The position numbers and the translations under genes were made by a program. Under the pieces are notes generated by a model, which saw nothing but the letters and a program-made list of their open reading frames with translations, ran no database searches and had not been told where the DNA came from. This document shows positions 28,790-35,945 of a DNA stretch of 64,000 nucleotides, in pieces. This DNA is from Microbacterium azadirachtae. GTDB taxonomy: Bacteria > Actinomycetota > Actinomycetes > Actinomycetales > Microbacteriaceae. The stretch covers positions 124,001 through 188,000 of the forward strand of contig NZ_JYIX01000039.1 in NCBI RefSeq assembly GCF_000956505.1, given 5' to 3'. How positions within the stretch are numbered: the first letter of the stretch is position 1; the number at the start of each line of letters is the position of its first letter.

Positions 28790-30043
28790 TCAGCTCACCG
28801 CCTCGCCCGCAGGTGCCGGCGCTGCGAGAGGCCGCGCTTCTGCCGCCTGCTCGCGAAGCCCCCACGGCCACGCCGCCGCGACGGCGAGGAATGCCGCACA
28901 GAGCAGGAGGAAGAGTCGGTAGTCGCCCGTCGTGTCGTGCGTCACGGCTCCGAGCAGGGTGCTCACGCCTCCTCCGAGTGCGACGGCCACCATGCCGACG
29001 CTCAGCGCGCGCCCGTTGACCGCGCTCGGCAGATAGTGCGACACGACGAAGGCGAGCATCGCCGTCTCCGTCCCGGTCGCGACGCCGATTCCGGTGGTGA
29101 TGACGATGTCGGACGGCCCAGGGGGCAGCAGAGCCAGGGCGAGCAGCGCCGTCACCGGGATGGCGAGCATGAGGCTCGCGAGGGGGCGGGTGGGGATGCG
29201 ATCGAGCAGCAGCCCGGCCGCGAGGTTGCCCACCAGCAGTCCGACGCCGAGCAGGCTCTGCCCCATCACCGCCTCGGCCGCGGTGTGCGTCCGCTCCTCC
29301 AGGAGAGGCACGAGGTGACCCTGAATGCCGCCGTACCCGAGCGCGGCGAAGAAGCCCCAGCCGAGGATCGCGTAGAGGGTGCGGCTGCGGAACAGGGTGC
29401 CCCAGCCTGCGGGGCGGGTCGTGCCGGTGGGGGACGAGACGCCCGTGTGCGCAGGCCGGATGAACAGGAGCGCGGGAAGCGCGGCGAGGACCGCGGTCTG
29501 CACGCCGAGCGCGGCGAAGGCTCCTTGCCAGCCGATGGCGCCGATGAGCGCGCCGGCGATGAGGGGGTTGGCGATCGCGCCGAGGCAGGCGCCGGCGAAC
29601 AGCATTCCGAGGGCGGCGCCGTGGCGCTCCGAGAACGCGGCGCCGACGGCTTTGGCCAGGGGGACCGCGCTTGCGCCGAAGCTCGCGGCATAGGTCACGA
29701 GGAACCCCACGGCGAACCCGATCCGGCCGACCGGCAGAAGGCCGACGGCGAGCAGGGACACCACCTCGACGATCAGCGCCGTGATGACCAGCGCGCGCAG
29801 ATTCAGGCGGTCGGCGGCCCATCCGGTCACGGGGATCAGCACAGGCGAGAGCAGCGTCGCGATCGTGAGGACGCCATAGGTCTCGGTGCGCGACCAGCCG
29901 AACTCGTGCTCGATCGCCGCGGAGAACACGCCGAAGGTCTGCACGAGGAATCCGACGGCGCTGAAGGCGAGGACCAGCGAGGCTCCGGCGAGAAGCCGCC
30001 AATCGCCGCCGGGCCGGACAGGGGAGTCGGCGTGAGTGGTCAT
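28790..30043 (-). CDS. MFS transporter 2
   Basis: The 417-residue protein has 12 predicted helices. Motif GWAADRLNLRALV follows helix 2, and the second-half motif is LLLDRIPTRPLASL. The helices resemble oxalate/monocarboxylate or drug-type MFS carriers (TFGVFSAAIEHEFGWSR). ATG 30043, with GAGGGGAGG just upstream, overlaps the amidase stop. It closes the hydrolase-amidase-transporter operon, suggesting import of an ester or amide substrate. Confidence 0.88.
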   Translation of the reverse strand: MTTHADSPVRPGGDWRLLAGASLVLAFSAVGFLVQTFGVFSAAIEHEFGWSRTETYGVLTIATLLSPVLIPVTGWAADRLNLRALVITALIVEVVSLLAVGLLPVGRIGFAVGFLVTYAASFGASAVPLAKAVGAAFSERHGAALGMLFAGACLGAIANPLIAGALIGAIGWQGAFAALGVQTAVLAALPALLFIRPAHTGVSSPTGTTRPAGWGTLFRSRTLYAILGWGFFAALGYGGIQGHLVPLLEERTHTAAEAVMGQSLLGVGLLVGNLAAGLLLDRIPTRPLASLMLAIPVTALLALALLPPGPSDIVITTGIGVATGTETAMLAFVVSHYLPSAVNGRALSVGMVAVALGGGVSTLLGAVTHDTTGDYRLFLLLCAAFLAVAAAWPWGLREQAAEARPLAAPAPAGEAVS

Positions 30044-31479
30044 GCCTCCCCTCCTCTCCACGTCGATCCGGCCCAGATCGGCGGTGTTCGCCGCTGCCAC
30101 GGGCTCGCCGCTTCCAGCTGGGCGCACAGACGCAGCAGCTCGGCTTCGCCCGCGGCGCGCCCCACGAGCTGTACGCCGATCGGCAGGCCGCCGGTGCTGT
30201 GCGGGACCGGGATCGAAGCGGCCGGGTGCCCTGTCACGTTCAGGAGCGGCGTGAAGGCCGAGTAGTCGCGCAGCACCCGGTACGAGTAGTCGACGGCGGT
30301 CTCGTCGGTGCCGGAGGGATCGAACTCGCCGATCAGCGGTGCCGGTGTGACGGCAGCGGGGGTCAGCCAGAGATCGAACGCGGCGAAGTAGTCGTCGACC
30401 GCGTGCGTCGCGGCGCGGAAGACCTGATCGGCGTCGAGCAGGTCGGCCACCGTCACCGTCTCGCCATGGCGCCGGTAGCGCGACGTCATGAGTTCCAGCT
30501 CCTCTGGTCCGGCGGGCCGCCCGAGCATCCGCTCGAGGCGATCGATCGACCAGGGCACGGCGTGCGTCCACGCCCGCAGGAACGCGTCGAAGAACCCGGC
30601 CCAGGTGACGGCCGGGGAGGCCTCGGCGACGTCATGGCCGAGGCCTTCGAGCAGGGCCGCGGTGCGGCCGACGGCTTCGGCGCAGTCCGGGCCCGCTGTC
30701 GCGAAGCCGGGGAGCGCAGTGGCGAAGCCGATGCGGAGCCGCCCCGGCTCCCTGCCGACCTCGGTCGCGAACGGCCGGGACGCCGGCGGGATCAGATACC
30801 GGGCCCCCGGATGCGCCCCTTGCGTGGCGTCGAGGAACGCGGCCGAGTCGCGCACGGTGCGCGTCGTGACATGGTTCACCGAGAGGTTGAAGAAGTGGTT
30901 GGCCTCGAACGGCGTCCGGCCACGGCTGGGCTTCAAGCCGAAGACCCCGGTGCAATGCGCGGGGGTGCGGATCGAACCGCCGCCGTCCCCGCTCGTGGCG
31001 ACAGGAACGATGCCCGCGGCGACGGCCGCAGACGCCCCGCCGCTGGATCCGCCCGACGACCGGGAGGGATCCCAGGGGTTGCGTGTCGCGCCGTGCAGCC
31101 GCGACTCGGTCACCGCGTAGAGGCCGAACTCGGGCGCCGTCGTCGCGCCGACGAAGGCGACACCGGTCGCGCGGATACGAGCGGAGAACAGGTCATCGGC
31201 GGGAACGGTCCGGCCCGCGAGCAGGCGCGACCCCGCTCCGAGCGGACCACCGGCCCTGCCATGCCCGGACTTGCTGAGCACGGGCACGCCGGAGAAGGGG
31301 CTGCCGGGCGTCCACGGCGCGGCCTCGTCGATCGGGCCGACGAGAGCGTTGATCGCGGGGTTCACGGCCTCGGCGGCCGACGCCGCGCAGGCGGAGAGCT
31401 CAGCCGGTCTGACCTCGCCCTTGCGGAGGAGGACCGCCAGGCCGGTCGCGTCCTGACGTGCGTACTCGTCGAGCCTCAT
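30040..31479 (-). CDS. Amidase-signature hydrolase
   Basis: The 479-residue protein is of the amidase signature family, with its Lys-Ser-Ser triad: Lys in GVPVLSKSGHG near residue 69, the Gly/Ser-rich SSGGSSGGASAAVAAG near residue 143, and cis-Ser in TSGDGGGSIRTPAHCTGVFGLK. Members cleave amides, including urea-like, indole-acetamide and peptide-like substrates. Both neighbours overlap by 4 nt (ATGA), so this is the middle gene of a tight operon: alpha/beta hydrolase, amidase, MFS carrier. The specific substrate is not deducible. Confidence 0.9.
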   Translation of the reverse strand: MRLDEYARQDATGLAVLLRKGEVRPAELSACAASAAEAVNPAINALVGPIDEAAPWTPGSPFSGVPVLSKSGHGRAGGPLGAGSRLLAGRTVPADDLFSARIRATGVAFVGATTAPEFGLYAVTESRLHGATRNPWDPSRSSGGSSGGASAAVAAGIVPVATSGDGGGSIRTPAHCTGVFGLKPSRGRTPFEANHFFNLSVNHVTTRTVRDSAAFLDATQGAHPGARYLIPPASRPFATEVGREPGRLRIGFATALPGFATAGPDCAEAVGRTAALLEGLGHDVAEASPAVTWAGFFDAFLRAWTHAVPWSIDRLERMLGRPAGPEELELMTSRYRRHGETVTVADLLDADQVFRAATHAVDDYFAAFDLWLTPAAVTPAPLIGEFDPSGTDETAVDYSYRVLRDYSAFTPLLNVTGHPAASIPVPHSTGGLPIGVQLVGRAAGEAELLRLCAQLEAASPWQRRTPPIWAGSTWRGGEA

Positions 31480-32711
31480 CGTCCGACCTCTCCTGCGGCG
31501 CTCGCCGAGGCGACAGGGCGCAGCGCATGGTCCAAGAACTCGAGCGTGCTGTCCGCGACCAGGGCGAGCATCCGTCCGGCGTCGACCGTGCCCAGCTCGA
31601 GCAGCCGACGGGCGGGACCGGAGCCGAATTCGACCAGGTCGGTGAAGGCGTGGTGCCGGGCGTCGGGGACGAGTACGCGCTGCACCGGGGCGTGTGATCC
31701 CGGTGCCGCGTAGTGGAGGTCGGTGATGACCCTGCCGGAGCGCAGTCGCGACCCGGCAGACGACATGACCAGCATCGGGACCCGGGCGTCATGCAGACGC
31801 AGCAGCTCTCCCTGTTGCAGTCCGTCGAGGTTGACCGCGGCCGAGACCCGCAGGTCGACCTGGGCGAGGTTCGCGCTCGTCGACCCTCCGAACGACATGC
31901 CGACCAGCGCCAGGCGCGACCAGTCGGCGGCGTCGAGCAGCTGTGCGGCGGTGGCGTCCACGCGCCGCGCACGCCCTTCCGCGGAGGTCAGCGCATCGAG
32001 GACGGCGGAGAGGTGACGGATCCACCGCGCGTTCTCGGCGGCCTGCGCATCGACCGTGGCCGCACGGGCCAGTGCGGCGTCTTCGGCGGCGACGGTCCGG
32101 GCGGTCAGGAGGGCCGCGATCGTGCGCATGAACTCGGGGCTGGTGAGCCGGCGTCGCTCCGTCGGGGTCATCACGCGCTCGGATCCGTCCGGGCCGGCGA
32201 TCGCGGCGGCGGCTCCGGGATAGGCGACGGAGACGACGACGTACCCCGCCGACGCCAGATGCTCGCACAGATGCGTGTTCTGCCCGACGAACCCCGTGAA
32301 GCCGTGGGAGAAAACGACGACCGGTGCGCCCGTCGTCGCGGGTGCGGCGTCGGGACGCGAGGCCGTGCGCCGCGTGCCGAGCGCGCGCACCCCTGGTGCG
32401 GAGAGCAGTGCGCGCAGCCCGCGCACCATCGTCCGCTGTTCGTCCGGGCCGCCGAAGTACTCGCGCGGATCCCCGCCGGTTCCCGCGACCGCCGGATACC
32501 AGATCCGGATCACCCCGTCGGTGGGCGCAGGGCCGAGACCGGAGATCAGGGCATCCCGCACGCCGACCGGATGCGGACCGGTGGGCGTCCGCCAGGTCGG
32601 CGGAACCGCCGTGCGGCGGGTCAGTCGGATCAGTGCGCGGCGGACGGGGGCGACGATCGCGCCCCGGATCGCCAGCGCCACCCGAAGAGGCCTCGTTGCC
32701 CACTCGCTCAT
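31476..32711 (-). CDS. Alpha/beta-hydrolase, PAF-acetylhydrolase-like
   Basis: The 411-residue protein has an N-terminal hydrophobic, basic stretch, then a core with VVFSHGFTGFVGQNTHLCEHLAS (oxyanion), nucleophile elbow LVGMSFGGSTSANL (Ser), and His near HHAFTDLVEFG. This order matches the platelet-activating-factor acetylhydrolase or dienelactone-hydrolase-like group. It is the first gene of the minus-strand operon with the amidase and MFS gene and is divergent from TetR 4. AAGGAG lies 8 nt before ATG 32711. Possibly deacylates a substrate before the amidase step. Confidence 0.82.
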   Translation of the reverse strand: MSEWATRPLRVALAIRGAIVAPVRRALIRLTRRTAVPPTWRTPTGPHPVGVRDALISGLGPAPTDGVIRIWYPAVAGTGGDPREYFGGPDEQRTMVRGLRALLSAPGVRALGTRRTASRPDAAPATTGAPVVVFSHGFTGFVGQNTHLCEHLASAGYVVVSVAYPGAAAAIAGPDGSERVMTPTERRRLTSPEFMRTIAALLTARTVAAEDAALARAATVDAQAAENARWIRHLSAVLDALTSAEGRARRVDATAAQLLDAADWSRLALVGMSFGGSTSANLAQVDLRVSAAVNLDGLQQGELLRLHDARVPMLVMSSAGSRLRSGRVITDLHYAAPGSHAPVQRVLVPDARHHAFTDLVEFGSGPARRLLELGTVDAGRMLALVADSTLEFLDHALRPVASASAAGEVGR

Positions 32712-32732
32712 GAGCGCTCCTTTTCGATCAGT

Positions 32733-32755
32733 TGATCGGAATTATATTCCGATCA
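32733..32755. promoter_or_regulatory. Perfect 23-bp palindromic operator
   Basis: TGATCGGAAT-TAT-ATTCCGATCA has 10-bp perfect arms. It sits between the divergent hydrolase operon and TetR 4, 22 nt from either gene. A TAAAGT -10 for TetR 4 lies at 32765-32770. Confidence 0.85.
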
Positions 32756-32777
32756 TCCGATCTGTAAAGTGGGGAGC

Positions 32778-33452
32778 GTGACTTCAGAGCATCCGCCCGC
32801 AGCGAGGGGCCGACCGCGCAAGCTCACGGCTGACGCCGTCATCGACGCCGCGGTCTCGCTCATCGTCGAGGACGGCTTCGCATCGCTCTCGACCCGCTCG
32901 CTGGCGAAGCGCTTGGGTGTGCGCTCCTCGACGCTCTACTCGTACTTCGCGTCGGTCGAGGAGATCGCGGACGCCGCCGTCTCCCGGATGCTCGACGACA
33001 TCCGCGTTCCCGACCTCGCCATCGCCGCCGACCCCGTCGGCGCCCTGGTCGCGCTGTTCGTGGATCTGCGGGTCCTGCTCATCGCCCACCCCGAGGCCAT
33101 CCCCGCGCGCCTCGACTCCCGGCCCTGGGCGCAGATGGTCGGCATGGTCAACGCGCTGCTCCGTCAGTTCCTGGAGCGGGGGCTCACGGTCGAGCGCGCC
33201 GCCGCCTGCTACGAGGCGCTGATCGGCGTCACCATGGCCAGCGCGGCCACCGCCCGGCGCGCGCAGCAGGCGTCGGCCGCCGAGGTCGACATGCTCCTGA
33301 CCGAGCTCGACCCGACCGATACCGACACGCTGCTGCGCCTGCGCACCTGGGCGAGTGAGCCCGACGATGTGCGTTTCCGCGGCACCGTCCGCGAGCTCGT
33401 GCGCTGGATGCTGCCGACTCTCGGAGAAGGCGGGCAGCCCGACCCGGCGTGA
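32778..33452 (+). CDS. TetR-family regulator 4
   Basis: The 224-residue regulator has an unusual N-terminus (TSEHPPAARGRPRKLTADAVIDAAVSLIVEDG) and then LAKRLGVRSSTLYSYFASVEEI, a standard TetR HTH. The C-terminal domain is TetR_C_13-like with WAQMVGMVNALLRQFLERG. GTG 32778 is chosen over GTG 32769: TAAAGT ends 7 nt upstream, a leaderless layout. It probably represses the divergent hydrolase/amidase/MFS operon through the palindrome at 32733-32755. Confidence 0.9.
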   Translation: MTSEHPPAARGRPRKLTADAVIDAAVSLIVEDGFASLSTRSLAKRLGVRSSTLYSYFASVEEIADAAVSRMLDDIRVPDLAIAADPVGALVALFVDLRVLLIAHPEAIPARLDSRPWAQMVGMVNALLRQFLERGLTVERAAACYEALIGVTMASAATARRAQQASAAEVDMLLTELDPTDTDTLLRLRTWASEPDDVRFRGTVRELVRWMLPTLGEGGQPDPA

Positions 33453-33597
33453 GCCGCGCTCCGACGCGGCGGGGTGCTGATAGCCGACGGGGTTGGTCCT
33501 AGACCTGCATATGCATCGCAGAAGTGAACAATGGCAATCGCCTCGACGTCTCGGCGCTGTGCACCGAAGCTGAGGGGACGGCCCTCCGCCGGTCGTC

Positions 33598-34125
33598 TCA
33601 CAGAGTGGGAGCCGTGGCGGCACAAGCATCCACATGACGGAGTGCCATCGCGATGCTTCGCCAGTTGCCTCCCATCCGCTCATATGTGACGATCGCGTGG
33701 CAGTTGCGGCAGCGGACATCGCACTTCGCGATCTCGTCCGCAATGATTGCGATGCTGAACCCGTCGCGCACGAGCTGCATGACGCCGTCGCGCTTACCGC
33801 TGTTCGGCCGATGATCGAAATCAAGCACTCGTAGATCTTCGACGCCGCAGCCGACGCAGGGATGATCGGCGAGGTAGTCCGCCACGAACGCGCGGCTCTC
33901 GTGGCGCTGGGCGTGCGTTCGCGCGCGGATGACGGCCAAGTGGCGGTCGCGGTTCTCCCTGTAGTAGCGCCGCGAAGATTCACGATTGCAAGCACGGCAC
34001 ACTTCTTGGCGACCATCGATGCGCGATGACTTTCGATTGAACTCTGTCAGCGGCTTGACCTGATTACATGTGCCGCACCGCTTTTCGGACGCCGTCGCTT
34101 CAGCCTGCTCACGGTTCTGCCTCAT
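33598..34125 (-). CDS. HNH-type endonuclease-like zinc protein
   Basis: The 175-residue protein has an N-terminal zinc-ribbon-like module (KRCGTCNQVK, CRACNRESSRRYYREN) and a second module with CVGCGVEDLRVLDFDHRP and CDVRCRNCHAIVTYERM. In the latter the D-F-D-H, Asn and His in CRNCH spell the HNH nuclease pattern, with four structural cysteines. Similar proteins are frequent in actinophages and integrative elements; some are homing-type nucleases. Its base composition is visibly less GC-rich than its neighbours. It lies 108 bp downstream of the intron-containing tRNA-Lys on the same strand, separated by a terminator. Whether it cuts DNA is untested. Confidence 0.8.
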   Translation of the reverse strand: MRQNREQAEATASEKRCGTCNQVKPLTEFNRKSSRIDGRQEVCRACNRESSRRYYRENRDRHLAVIRARTHAQRHESRAFVADYLADHPCVGCGVEDLRVLDFDHRPNSGKRDGVMQLVRDGFSIAIIADEIAKCDVRCRNCHAIVTYERMGGNWRSIAMALRHVDACAATAPTL

Positions 34126-34191
34126 GCTCGGCCCTCCCGTCGATGACAGGACGATAAGCGGAACCGCGGACGTTCCGGCGATCAGAGTGAC

Positions 34192-34228
34192 AAGAGGGGC
34201 CCGGTCATTCGATGACCGGGCCCCTCTT
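34192..34228 (-). terminator. Terminator of tRNA-Lys
   Basis: 17-bp perfect arms 34192-34208 and 34212-34228 with a 3-nt loop, ending 6 nt from the tRNA 3' end. Confidence 0.85.
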
Positions 34229-34233
34229 CACGG

Positions 34234-34524
34234 TGGGCCCCGTGGGGCTCGAACCCACGACCCGCGGATTAACCTGCCACTTCGGCTTTCGCCGCCGCCC
34301 GGTGGGCGTTCGTGGTCTGGACTGTCCCTTCACCCTGGCTTTCGCTGTAGGTGCCACCCGTCCAGTCTCTACACCTTCCGGACTCGCGTCCGGCTTGGCT
34401 CGGGATTGCCAACTGGTCTCCCAGGAAGGGTTCCCCGACTTTGAGTGGTGTCATCCCCGGGGTTTCCCCCGAGGCGCTCCTATTGTGTTGAAGTCCGATG
34501 CTCTGCCAACTGAGCTAGAGGCCC
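34234..34524 (-). tRNA. tRNA-Lys(UUU) interrupted by a group I intron
   Basis: The 5' exon (34491-34524) ends CGGACTT and the 3' exon (34234-34272) begins TTAATCC. Joined, the 73-nt RNA is a full cloverleaf: acceptor GGGCCTC/GGGGCCC (one G-U), D-stem GCTC/GAGC, loop CTTTTAA with anticodon TTT, T-stem GTGGG/CCCAC with TTCGAGC, discriminator A at 34234. The CCA is not encoded in full (next bases are CCG). The intron falls between nucleotides 34 and 35 of the anticodon. Without removing it, the two halves look like an unrelated fragment and would be missed by a simple tRNA scan. Confidence 0.94.
34273..34490 (-). ncRNA. Group I self-splicing intron (subgroup like bacterial tRNA introns)
   Basis: The 218-nt insertion has group I hallmarks: 5' exon ends in U and the intron ends in G (34273); P1 forms as exon CUU with GAG at intron nt 12-14; P2 is an 8-bp stem with GAAA loop (nt 17-36); P4 pairs nt 54-58 with 86-90; P6a is CCGGAC-GCGA-GUCCGG (nt 98-113); P7 is GACUG (124-128) with CAGUC (167-171); a GCGAAAGC P8 tip and a GGCGAAAGCC P9 stem follow. 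The segment GGCAAUCCCGAGCCAAGCC closely resembles that of cyanobacterial tRNA-Leu introns. No open reading frame is inside. It should splice autocatalytically with guanosine. Confidence 0.92.
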
Positions 34525-34589
34525 GTACTCCCGAGTCTATCGGTCGCGACTGGGTGCCCTGCGTCGGGCAGCGCGCGTAGCCTGGGTCG

Positions 34590-35219
34590 GTGCCCGCACC
34601 CTTCCACCGCCCCGTCCGCCTCTCGCCGGAGACGTTCGACTACCTGCTCGGATCCCACGATCCGGCGGAGCAGACGCGGATGGCGCACGCCACGGCGTCG
34701 GCGCTCCTGACACGGGTGAGGGCGGACGACAGCGGAGTCAGTGCGGAGCGTCTTGTCGCGTACGCGACCGAGCACGGCATCGACGAGGTCGCGGAACTCT
34801 GGGCGAAGAGTCCCGCCGTGTCCCTGCCCGGGGCACTCTGGCGGTTGTATCTGCTGCAGGCGTCGATCCACGCCGACGCCTCCCTGGCCGCGCTCCTGCA
34901 CGAGCGGGGGCGCATCGAGCTGCCCTCGGTCGACGCACTGGTCGCGGGGGCGCCGGTGCCGGCCGGCCCGGAGGAGCTCGTCGGGCTGATCGACACGATC
35001 CTGCACGGCGCGTTCTCCGGCGACTTCGCGATCGCGCTCGAGCGGGCGGCCGCGTTCTGCCGGGTGCAGGCCTCGGGCGCGACCCACGTCGCCGACGACT
35101 ACGAGCACACCGAACCGGCGCGCGCGAGCGAACTCACCACCCGCGCGTCGCGCCTCAGCGCCTATGCGCAGGACCTCACCGCCTCCGCCGGAGCCTGGCG
35201 CGACGGATCGCTGAACTGA
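34590..35219 (+). CDS. Conserved hypothetical protein
   Basis: The 209-residue product starts FHRPVRLSPETFDYLLGSHDPAEQ and is mainly helical with no signal or membrane segment. Microbacteriaceae have proteins of this type, usually without function; it is sometimes labelled DNA-directed RNA polymerase subunit, which I consider unsupported. GTG 34590 lies 6 nt after TAGCCT at 34578-34583, giving a leaderless start. It is upstream of the mini-ORF and VOC gene, not obviously co-transcribed. Confidence 0.7.
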   Translation: MPAPFHRPVRLSPETFDYLLGSHDPAEQTRMAHATASALLTRVRADDSGVSAERLVAYATEHGIDEVAELWAKSPAVSLPGALWRLYLLQASIHADASLAALLHERGRIELPSVDALVAGAPVPAGPEELVGLIDTILHGAFSGDFAIALERAAAFCRVQASGATHVADDYEHTEPARASELTTRASRLSAYAQDLTASAGAWRDGSLN

Positions 35220-35256
35220 GCGGATCCCGGCCGGCTCCCGGGTTAGGCTGGAGCCG

Positions 35257-35316
35257 ATGATGACCAGTCAGGCCCGCGCGGGCCGTTCCCGGATCGGCGA
35301 TCTGGTCGCCGACTGA
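35257..35316 (+). CDS. Candidate leaderless leader peptide
   Basis: A 19-codon frame reads MMTSQARAGRSRIGDLVAD and stops. It starts 7 nt after TAGGCT at 35244-35249, the arrangement of the window's leaderless genes, and lies 60 nt before the VOC gene with its own ribosome site. Translating it could influence the following gene. It may also be an accidental frame. Confidence 0.4.
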   Translation: MMTSQARAGRSRIGDLVAD

Positions 35317-35376
35317 GCCGCGCCCCTCCTCGCTCTGCCCGTCCCCGACAGTGCAGAACAGACACAGAGGAGAGAC

Positions 35377-35751
35377 ATGACAGCGCATTTCAACCACACG
35401 ATCATCGCGTCCACCGACGCCGCGGAGATGGCGGAGTTCTACCGCGACCTGCTCGAAGCCGATGAGGCCCCGTCCTGGGGCCCGTTCACGAACGTGCAGA
35501 TCGGAGGCGGGATCCTGCTGCAGTTCGCGGCCCCGCCGATCGAGTTCCCGCCGCAGCACTACGCCTATCTCGTCGACGACGAGCTCTTCGATCGCGCCTA
35601 CGCGACGATCACCGAGCGGGGGATCGCGCACTGGGCGGATCCGCAGCGCGCCAGGCCGGGCGAGATCAATCACGAGCACGACGGCCGAGGGGTGTACCTG
35701 CTGGATCCGTCAGGGCACTATCTCGAGCTGATCACGCGCCCGTACCTGTGA
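35377..35751 (+). CDS. VOC-family (glyoxalase/bleomycin resistance) protein
   Basis: The 124-residue protein is a one-domain vicinal oxygen chelate protein: FNHTIIASTDAAEMAEFYRD, then ILLQFA, HYAYLVDDELFDRAYATI, and LLDPSGHYLELITRPY. The metal-binding His/Glu set (HFNHT, HYAY, HYLEL) is present. A sound AGAGGAGAG precedes ATG 35377. It probably belongs to the promoter region at 35244. Substrate unknown. Confidence 0.88.
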   Translation: MTAHFNHTIIASTDAAEMAEFYRDLLEADEAPSWGPFTNVQIGGGILLQFAAPPIEFPPQHYAYLVDDELFDRAYATITERGIAHWADPQRARPGEINHEHDGRGVYLLDPSGHYLELITRPYL

Positions 35752-35784
35752 GATCGGGGGCCGCAGTGGCCGGGGCATGAAGAA

Positions 35785-35862
35785 GCCGGGCCGCAAGAAC
35801 GCCTCTCGGCGGAAGGCCGCTCGCAGCGGCGAAAAATGGAGCCCGGGGTTATGCGGCCCGGC
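35785..35862. other. Structured intergenic element
   Basis: An 11-bp perfect stem GCCGGGCCGCA (35785-35795) with TGCGGCCCGGC (35852-35862) encloses 56 nt, with an inner hairpin GCCGCT-CGC-AGCGGC (35816-35830) and the run GAAAAATGGAGCCCGGGG. It lies after the VOC stop and 84 nt before pabC. It could be a complex terminator or a small structured RNA; no known RNA family was recognised. Confidence 0.5.
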
Positions 35863-35945
35863 CGATCAAGTGTAACGCGTCGGGGGCGGCGGTATTCCCG
35901 TCGTCCCCGACGCCGGGCGGGTCGTCCACGCCCTAGGCTCGGACC

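Noticed and set aside
34231..34530. Broken or pseudo tRNA with a random insertion
   Set aside because: The insert has complete group I core pairing, terminal G and exact anticodon-loop position, and both tRNA halves are intact.
34212..34580. 122-codon and 124-codon plus-strand frames over the tRNA-Lys and intron
   Set aside because: They run through tRNA and intron on the opposite strand and have no ribosome site or recognised domain.
34590..35219. RNA polymerase beta subunit label for this gene
   Set aside because: At 209 residues it lacks every RpoB motif; such labels appear to be propagated errors.
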